Part shown: one piece after another, positions 7,212 through 11,895 of the stretch | Layout of the letters: every line of letters begins with the position of its first letter | Position numbering within the stretch: position 1 is the first letter of the stretch | Source: JAZDMK01 sp043800975 | GTDB taxonomy: Bacteria; Bacteroidota; Bacteroidia; Bacteroidales; JAHJDW01 | DNA: 11,895 nucleotides | Reading direction: 5' to 3' | Assembly (NCBI GenBank): GCA_043800975.1 | Contig: JAZDMK010000313.1 | Location: 1 to 11,895 of the forward strand | Position numbers and translations under genes: made by a program | The notes under the pieces: generated by a model | Told to the model about the DNA's origin: nothing | The model's input: the letters and a program-made list of their open reading frames with translations, nothing else | The model's database searches: none

Positions 7212-7982
7212 ATGCAACCTGATTTTTACGAACTGCTTTCCCTTGCATCCCGTCATCCTTCCGGAGCCGCGCTTTGCACGGTTACTTTTTCTCAGGGCTC
7301 CACGCCGCGCAAGGCCGGGGCCAAAATGATTGTTTACGGTGACGGTAAAACCGAAGGTACCATTGGCGGCGGAAGTATCGAACTGATGGTGACCGAAGAA
7401 GCGAAAAAGCAAATTCGTTCCGGTGCGCCGTTACAATTAAAATACGATTTGGAAAAAGATGCACACATGGAATGTGGCGGCATCATGGAAGTTTTTATTG
7501 AGCCGCTGACACAGTCCACACCTCTGTTCATATTTGGTGCAGGGCACGTAGGAAAAGCCGTTGCAAAGTTTGCACAGATACTGGGTTTTTCAGTTACACT
7601 GATTGATGAACGAAAAGGAATTTCTGCATCATTCAATCATGATGGAATGCAGTTCATTGAAAAAATTTATTTTGAAGCCATTGAAGAAATAAAATGGGAT
7701 GAACGTTCTTATGCTGTCATCGTCACACCCAAACATTCCTTTGATGAAGCCATACTGAAAGTCATGATCCGAAAGCCGCACACCTATCTCGGCATGATCG
7801 GAAGCAAAAATAAAGTTGCCACCATCAAACAAAATCTTCTGAATGAAAAACTGTTTACATCAGAAGAACTCAATGCGGTTGATACCCCCATCGGAATTCC
7901 TTTCAATGCGCAAACGCCCGAAGAAATTGCCGTGAGCATTGTTGCGAAAATGATTGATGTAAGAAATAATTTGAAATTATAA
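7212..7982 (+). CDS. xdhC: XdhC/CoxI family protein, molybdenum cofactor insertion chaperone for xanthine dehydrogenase
   Basis: A 256-residue soluble protein. The N-terminal XdhC/CoxI domain carries GSTPRKAGAKM (29-39) and GTIGGGSIE (49-57), followed by MECGGIMEVFIEPL (86-99). The C-terminal half is a Rossmann-like XdhC domain with FGAGHVGKAVA (108-118), YLGMIGSKNK (192-201) and TPIGIPFNAQTPEEIAVSI (225-243). In characterised bacteria XdhC binds molybdenum cofactor, protects it during sulfuration, and inserts it into the large subunit; it is not part of the mature enzyme. The ATG at 7212 (MQPDFYELL) is preferred over the in-frame ATG at 7182 because the latter adds ten unconserved residues and precedes the putative promoter. 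xdhC is first in this operon, whereas the classic Rhodobacter order is A-B-C. A 119-base gap with a palindrome separates it from xdhA. Confidence 0.92.
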   Translation: MQPDFYELLSLASRHPSGAALCTVTFSQGSTPRKAGAKMIVYGDGKTEGTIGGGSIELMVTEEAKKQIRSGAPLQLKYDLEKDAHMECGGIMEVFIEPLTQSTPLFIFGAGHVGKAVAKFAQILGFSVTLIDERKGISASFNHDGMQFIEKIYFEAIEEIKWDERSYAVIVTPKHSFDEAILKVMIRKPHTYLGMIGSKNKVATIKQNLLNEKLFTSEELNAVDTPIGIPFNAQTPEEIAVSIVAKMIDVRNNLKL

Positions 7983-8000
7983 CTATTATGAAGTTCTTTT

Positions 8001-8073
8001 GCCACAAAGTCACTAAGACACAAATCTACACAAAATTTTTTGGTGGATTTTTGTGCTTTCGTGTTTTGGTGGC
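8001..8073. repeat. 73-base imperfect inverted repeat with 8-base CAC periodicity between xdhC and xdhA
   Basis: Bases 8001-8035 pair without gaps against 8073-8039, leaving a three-base loop. By hand count there are 25 Watson-Crick pairs, two G-T wobbles and eight mismatches. Each arm is itself periodic: the left arm runs CACAAAGT, CACTAAGA, CACAAATC, and the reverse complement of the right arm runs CACCAAAA, CACGAAAG, CACAAAAA. The outermost five bases, GCCAC/GTGGC, are perfectly complementary. It lies 18 bases after the xdhC stop and ends 28 bases before xdhA. I recall similar CACNAAN-type palindromes scattered between genes in Bacteroidota genomes, so a dispersed repeat element is the best guess. 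It could also act as an mRNA processing or attenuation hairpin. It lacks a clean terminator stem and terminal U-run. Confidence 0.75.
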
Positions 8074-8093
8074 TAGAAATTATTTGAATTAAA

Positions 8094-8105
8094 ATGAGCA
8101 CATGA
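8094..8105 (+). other. three-codon upstream reading frame overlapping the xdhA start
   Basis: ATG-AGC-ACA-TGA begins at 8094, and its stop overlaps the xdhA ATG at 8102-8104 as ATGA. It could deliver terminating ribosomes to the xdhA start, where no Shine-Dalgarno sequence is evident. It could equally be chance. Confidence 0.2.
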
Positions 8106-9541
8106 CAAACCAGATCCAATTCATACTGGATGGAAATACCGTTACGCTTGATTTTGCAAAGCAGCCTGATCTGAAGCCAAGCACAACGGTGTTGAATTAT
8201 CTCCGTTCACTACCCACACACAAAGGTGTGAAGGAAGGTTGTGCCGAAGGCGACTGCGGGGCCTGCACAGTTGTGCTTGCGGAAGAAGTGAATGGCAAAT
8301 TAAAATATTATGCCGTTGATTCCTGCCTGGTATTTCTTCCGATGATTCACGGAAAACAATTAATCACCGTTGAAAATCTGGCGCAGAAAAAAAATAACGA
8401 AGTGATTCTTCATCCCGTGCAGGAAGCACTGGTGGGTGCATTCGGCAGTCAGTGCGGCTACTGCACACCGGGAATTGTGATGTCCATTTTTGCACTGTAT
8501 AAAAATGAAATTAATCCTCCGCGCACGTCCATCGAAGATGCGTTGGTTGGCAATCTATGTCGTTGCACCGGATACCAGCCTCTGCTGGAAGCCGCCATGA
8601 AAGCCTGTAACGGAGCACCGGATCATTTTACAGCGAATGAAAAAAACATCATTCATGAACTTCAAAAAATAAAAAAAGAAATTCCTTCTGTTGCAATTCA
8701 AAGTGAAAAACAAAAATATTTTCGTCCGGCAACCTTAAGCGAATCTTTTACAATTCTCAAAGATCACAAGGATTTGGTGATGGTTTGTGGTGCGACTGAT
8801 ATCGCGCTTAAACAGTCGAAAAAGTTTGAACACATTCCTGCCATTCTGGATCTTTCCGGAATTCAGGAATTAAAAAATATGGAAGAAAACGAAAAAGGAC
8901 TTTTGTTCGGAGCAGGAACTGACCTTGAAAGCATCCGCAAATTCACAGAAAATAAAATTCCCGTTCTACATCATCTGCTGAATGTTTTTGCTTCCAGACA
9001 AATAAGAAATGTAGCAACCCTCGGCGGGAATATCGGTTCCGCCTCTCCTATCGGTGATACGCTCCCATATTTGTTCGCATCCTCTGCCATCGTACATGTA
9101 CAAAGTGAAAAGGAGAAAAAAGAAATTCCGATTCGTGAATTTATTACAGGCTATCGAAAAACCACGCTGCAGACGGGAGAGATCATCACTTCGGTTTTTA
9201 TTCCGAAAGCGGAGAAGGATGAAATTTTTAAAACCTATAAAGTTTCCAAACGCCACGATCTCGATATATCAACTGTAAGCGCTGCCTTCCGGCTGAAGAA
9301 AAACAAAGATGTTGTTGAAAATATTTGCATTGTGTATGGAGGTATGTCTGCATTTACGCAACATGCAAGCAAAGCGGAAGATTTTCTGAAAGGGAAAAAA
9401 TGGACACGTGAAGTCATCGATGAAGCGCTTCCTTTGATTCGAGAAACTTTTACACCACTTACCGATGCAAGAGCCGGCGCAGAATACAGAAGTTCGGTAG
9501 CTGCAAATCTTTTGCTGAAATTTTATTCTGAAAACCAATAA
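8102..9541 (+). CDS. xdhA: xanthine dehydrogenase small subunit: two [2Fe-2S] clusters plus FAD domain
   Basis: A 479-residue protein that carries electrons from the molybdenum centre to FAD, in the fused arrangement of Rhodobacter-type XdhA. The N-terminal plant-ferredoxin-like domain provides C47, C52, C55 (motif GCAEGDCGAC) and C75. The second, helical cluster domain provides C118, C121 (QCGYC), C153 and C155 (LCRCTGYQP). A linker at about 170-205 leads to the FAD domain: VCGATDIAL (228-236), RQIRNVATLGGNIGSASPIG (299-318), ITGYRKTTLQTGEI (348-361), KVSKRHDLDISTVSAAFR (380-397) and the C-terminal DARAGAEYR (455-463). All eight cluster cysteines are present and the length is normal. The ATG at 8102 directly precedes the ferredoxin domain. 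The final electron acceptor, NAD+ or another, cannot be decided here. The stop is 10 bases before the xdhB ATG, so the two subunits are surely co-translated. Confidence 0.95.
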   Translation: MTNQIQFILDGNTVTLDFAKQPDLKPSTTVLNYLRSLPTHKGVKEGCAEGDCGACTVVLAEEVNGKLKYYAVDSCLVFLPMIHGKQLITVENLAQKKNNEVILHPVQEALVGAFGSQCGYCTPGIVMSIFALYKNEINPPRTSIEDALVGNLCRCTGYQPLLEAAMKACNGAPDHFTANEKNIIHELQKIKKEIPSVAIQSEKQKYFRPATLSESFTILKDHKDLVMVCGATDIALKQSKKFEHIPAILDLSGIQELKNMEENEKGLLFGAGTDLESIRKFTENKIPVLHHLLNVFASRQIRNVATLGGNIGSASPIGDTLPYLFASSAIVHVQSEKEKKEIPIREFITGYRKTTLQTGEIITSVFIPKAEKDEIFKTYKVSKRHDLDISTVSAAFRLKKNKDVVENICIVYGGMSAFTQHASKAEDFLKGKKWTREVIDEALPLIRETFTPLTDARAGAEYRSSVAANLLLKFYSENQ

Positions 9542-9551
9542 ACCGTTGCTC

Positions 9552-11846
9552 ATGGAAAAGAACTCATCTCAATTGCCCCACGACAGCGCGCTGAAACACG
9601 TCACCGGCGAAGCGGTTTATATAGAAGATATTGATGCCGGAAACCGGCTGCTACAAGGCCATGTGGTATTCAGTCCGCATGCCCGTGCAAAAATTAAATC
9701 CATTGATACTGAAAAGGCAAAAGCAGTTCCCGGTGTAATTTCTGTTTTAACATACAAGGATATTCCCGGCGATAACCAGATGGGACCCGTGATGCATGAC
9801 GAACCCTGTCTGGCAGAAAACGATGTCGTCTGTGCAGGACAAGCTGTGGCTTTAATTGCTGCTGAAACATTGGAAGCTGCGCGGGAAGCGGAAAAGTTAA
9901 TTGAAATCAAATACGAACCGCTGGAAGCCATTCTGGATATTCATACTGCATTAGAAAAAAACAATCTGATTGCTCCGGCCCGCATCATTCAAAGAGGAAA
10001 TGCAGAAGAAGCGCTGAAGAAATCACCGCATACCATCTCCGGTGAAATTCACACAGGCGCACAGGAACACTGGTATCTGGAAACACAGGCCTGTCTTTGT
10101 GTTCCGGGCGAGGGCAAAGAATATTTTTTACAGGCATCCACACAGCACCCCAGCGAAACGCAGGTTATTGTAGCGGAAGTATTAGGTCTTCCGCGCAATG
10201 AAGTTGTGGTGGAAGTTCGCCGTCTGGGCGGTGCCTTCGGCGGAAAAGAAACACAGGGAAATCATCTGGCAGCATGGAGCGCGCTATTGGCATACCATAC
10301 ACGCAGACCTGTGCGCATCCGTCTCACACGCGATGAAGATCAAAAGATCACCGGCAAGCGACATCCTTTCTTTTCAACGTATACCATCGGATTTGATAAT
10401 GCAGGAAAAATTCTCGCATACAAAGTAGAGCTGAATGCAAATGCTGGTCACTGCTGCGACCTTTCGATGGCCATTCTGGAACGGGCCATGTTTCATGCAG
10501 AGAACAGTTATTCCATTTCCGATATACATATCACCGGAAGAGCCTTGCGCACTAATCTTCCATCGAATGGTGCCTTCCGCGGATTTGGCGGGCCACAGGG
10601 AATAGCCGTGATTGAAAATGCGATTGACCGAATCGCAGGATTTCTGAAAAAAGAGGCTACTGAAATTCGTAAAATTAATTTTTACACTGAGAAAAATAAT
10701 ATTACTCCCTACGGACAAAGTATTGAAAACATTCGTCTGCAGGCTTTGTATGAAGATCTTCTTTCTTCATCGGAATATGAAAAAAGAAGAAAAGAAATTG
10801 ATGCGTTCAATCTGAAAAATGAATTTGTAAAACGAGGCATTGCACTGACGCCGGTTAAATTCGGCATTTCGTTTACCACTGCATTTTTAAATCAGGCCGG
10901 TGCGCTTATACATATTTATGCAGACGGAACCTTGCAGGTAAACCACGGTGGCATTGAAATGGGACAAGGGCTGAACAGTAAGATGCATCACATTGCTGCA
11001 GCCGAATTCGGCATTGATCCCAAACATATAAAAGTAACGCCCACCAATACTTCTAAAATTCCAAACACATCGGCCACGGCTGCTTCTTCGGGAAGCGACA
11101 TGAACGGTATGGCGGTGAAAGACGCGGTGGACAAGCTAAAGCAAAGACTTAGTAAATTTTTTACTGAACTGCAAAGCGGAAAAACAAAAGAAGAAAACGT
11201 ACGATTTGAAAATGATTTTGTTTTTGATTCTTTAAACCCAACGCTGAAAATTTCTTTCGCAGAGCTGGCGAACAAAGCGTGGATGGGAAGAGTTTCACTA
11301 AGCGCCACCGGATTTTACAAAACACCGGATGTGAATTTTGACAGAGAGAAAGGTGTTGGAAAACCATTTCATTACTTTGCTTACGGCATGGCGGTGAGTG
11401 AAGCGGAGATTGATGTTCTGACCGGACAAAGTAAAATACTGCGTGCCGATATTCTGCACGACGTGGGTGATTCATTACACGAAAGTATTGATTTGGGCCA
11501 GGTGCAGGGCGCATTTATACAGGGATTAGGCTGGTGCACTACCGAAGAAATAAAATGGGATGCAGAAGGGCACATTATGAATTACTCACCCGACACTTAT
11601 AAAATTCCCACGGTGCGTGACATACCGATTGACTTTCGCGTACGGCTGATGAAAGATGTTCCGAATGCAAACACCATACGGCGCAGTAAGGCTGTGGGAG
11701 AGCCGCCCTTTATGCTTGCCTTTTCGGCATGGCTGGCGATTAAGGATGCGATTGCTGCTGTGAAAGGAACGAGTGATTTTGATTTTGATATTCCCGCGAC
11801 TGGGGAAGCGGTGCTGGGGAGCATTTTGTTAATGAACAATTTGTAA
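9552..11846 (+). CDS. xdhB: xanthine dehydrogenase large subunit, molybdopterin-binding
   Basis: A 764-residue molybdopterin subunit that hydroxylates hypoxanthine and xanthine to uric acid. The N-terminal aldehyde oxidase/xanthine dehydrogenase a/b hammerhead domain (GEAVYIEDI, 19-27) precedes the cofactor domains. Active-site motifs are complete: GGAFGGKETQ with E233, GAFRGFGGPQG with R343, FGISFTTAFLNQ with F441, SATGFYKTP with F588, and KAVGEPP with E717. By family alignment these match bovine E802, R880, F914, F1009 and E1261, which bind, stack or activate the purine; the first two usually differ in aldehyde oxidases. EMGQGLNSKM and the IPNTSATAASSGSDMNG stretch bind the cofactor. The TTG at 9546 would add two residues; ATG at 9552 is preferred. 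There is no signal peptide, so the enzyme is cytoplasmic. A functional xanthine dehydrogenase is very likely. Confidence 0.95.
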   Translation: MEKNSSQLPHDSALKHVTGEAVYIEDIDAGNRLLQGHVVFSPHARAKIKSIDTEKAKAVPGVISVLTYKDIPGDNQMGPVMHDEPCLAENDVVCAGQAVALIAAETLEAAREAEKLIEIKYEPLEAILDIHTALEKNNLIAPARIIQRGNAEEALKKSPHTISGEIHTGAQEHWYLETQACLCVPGEGKEYFLQASTQHPSETQVIVAEVLGLPRNEVVVEVRRLGGAFGGKETQGNHLAAWSALLAYHTRRPVRIRLTRDEDQKITGKRHPFFSTYTIGFDNAGKILAYKVELNANAGHCCDLSMAILERAMFHAENSYSISDIHITGRALRTNLPSNGAFRGFGGPQGIAVIENAIDRIAGFLKKEATEIRKINFYTEKNNITPYGQSIENIRLQALYEDLLSSSEYEKRRKEIDAFNLKNEFVKRGIALTPVKFGISFTTAFLNQAGALIHIYADGTLQVNHGGIEMGQGLNSKMHHIAAAEFGIDPKHIKVTPTNTSKIPNTSATAASSGSDMNGMAVKDAVDKLKQRLSKFFTELQSGKTKEENVRFENDFVFDSLNPTLKISFAELANKAWMGRVSLSATGFYKTPDVNFDREKGVGKPFHYFAYGMAVSEAEIDVLTGQSKILRADILHDVGDSLHESIDLGQVQGAFIQGLGWCTTEEIKWDAEGHIMNYSPDTYKIPTVRDIPIDFRVRLMKDVPNANTIRRSKAVGEPPFMLAFSAWLAIKDAIAAVKGTSDFDFDIPATGEAVLGSILLMNNL

Positions 11847-11865
11847 TAAATAATTCTCTTCAAAA

Positions 11866-11895
11866 ATGACAAAAATTAAACTTCTTTTTTTGCTT
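11866..11895 (+). CDS. start of a possible secreted or membrane protein, cut by the window edge
   Basis: ATG at 11866, 19 bases after the xdhB stop, opens a frame reading MTKIKLLFLL before the window ends. Two lysines followed by a Leu/Phe run look like the beginning of a signal peptide or membrane anchor. Only ten codons are visible, so neither gene reality nor function can be established. If real, it is close enough to xdhB to be co-transcribed. Confidence 0.4.
   Translation, partial: MTKIKLLFLL

Noticed and set aside
8001..8035. CAC-spaced octamers as a minimal CRISPR-like array
   Set aside because: There are no conserved 20-40-base repeats with unique spacers and no cas genes; units are only 8 bases and the structure is an inverted repeat.
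8046..8053. GATTTTTG as a -7 promoter element for xdhA
   Set aside because: It differs from TAnnTTTG at the first base, is embedded in the palindrome's repeat units, and has no -33 partner; T-rich repeat sequence explains it.
8001..8073. Palindrome as an intrinsic terminator of xdhC
   Set aside because: The stem is interrupted by mismatches every four bases, is AT-rich, and is not followed by a U-run, and xdhA follows within 28 bases; a repeat element or processing site fits better.
10374..11514. Several open frames of 100-117 codons on the minus strand within xdhB
   Set aside because: They lie wholly opposite a strongly conserved gene, resemble no recognisable family and have no promoter or ribosome-binding context; they are reading-frame shadows.

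Overview
The window reads as an ordinary chromosomal segment of a member of the Bacteroidota. Three things point there: the protein flavour of every gene, a moderate-to-low GC content, and the repeated occurrence just upstream of start codons of the octamer TAnnTTTG, which is the known Bacteroidota -7 promoter element. Five such elements are visible, ahead of dut, the flippase, queA, the permease pair and xdhC. The genus cannot be fixed from the sequence. Nothing here looks like phage, a transposase, CRISPR, rRNA or tRNA, and no intergenic stretch exceeds 300 bases.

Left block (1-2778, minus strand): a polysaccharide/nucleotide-sugar cluster transcribed right to left. It holds an oligosaccharide flippase (MATE/Wzx-like), then dut (dUTPase), then a sugar-phosphate nucleotidyltransferase whose C-terminus runs off the left edge. 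A roughly 120-base divergent intergenic region (2779-2898) separates the flippase from queA (2899-4104, plus), an AdoMet:tRNA ribosyltransferase-isomerase of queuosine synthesis. queA has the best promoter in the window and appears to be almost leaderless.

Middle block (4106-7027, minus strand): two APC-superfamily amino-acid permeases in tandem, nine bases apart. The first-transcribed is CAT-like (cationic amino-acid transporter type), the second LAT-like with a TTG start. The pair runs tail to tail into queA with one base between stop codons.

Right block (7212-11846, plus strand): a molybdenum-cofactor xanthine dehydrogenase operon in the order xdhC (cofactor insertion chaperone), xdhA ([2Fe-2S]2 plus FAD subunit) and xdhB (Mo-pterin subunit). 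All iron-sulfur cysteines, the catalytic Glu, the two purine-binding residues and the purine-sandwiching Phe pair are present, so a true purine-oxidising enzyme is likely. A 73-base imperfect inverted repeat built from an 8-base CAC-spaced unit lies between xdhC and xdhA. It is the most unusual non-coding feature here. A probable next gene with a signal-peptide-like N-terminus begins at 11866.

No previously undescribed system is convincing. The items most worth checking are the xdhC-xdhA palindrome, the very short leaders behind TAnnTTTG promoters, the two TTG starts, and the placement of dut inside a polysaccharide cluster.
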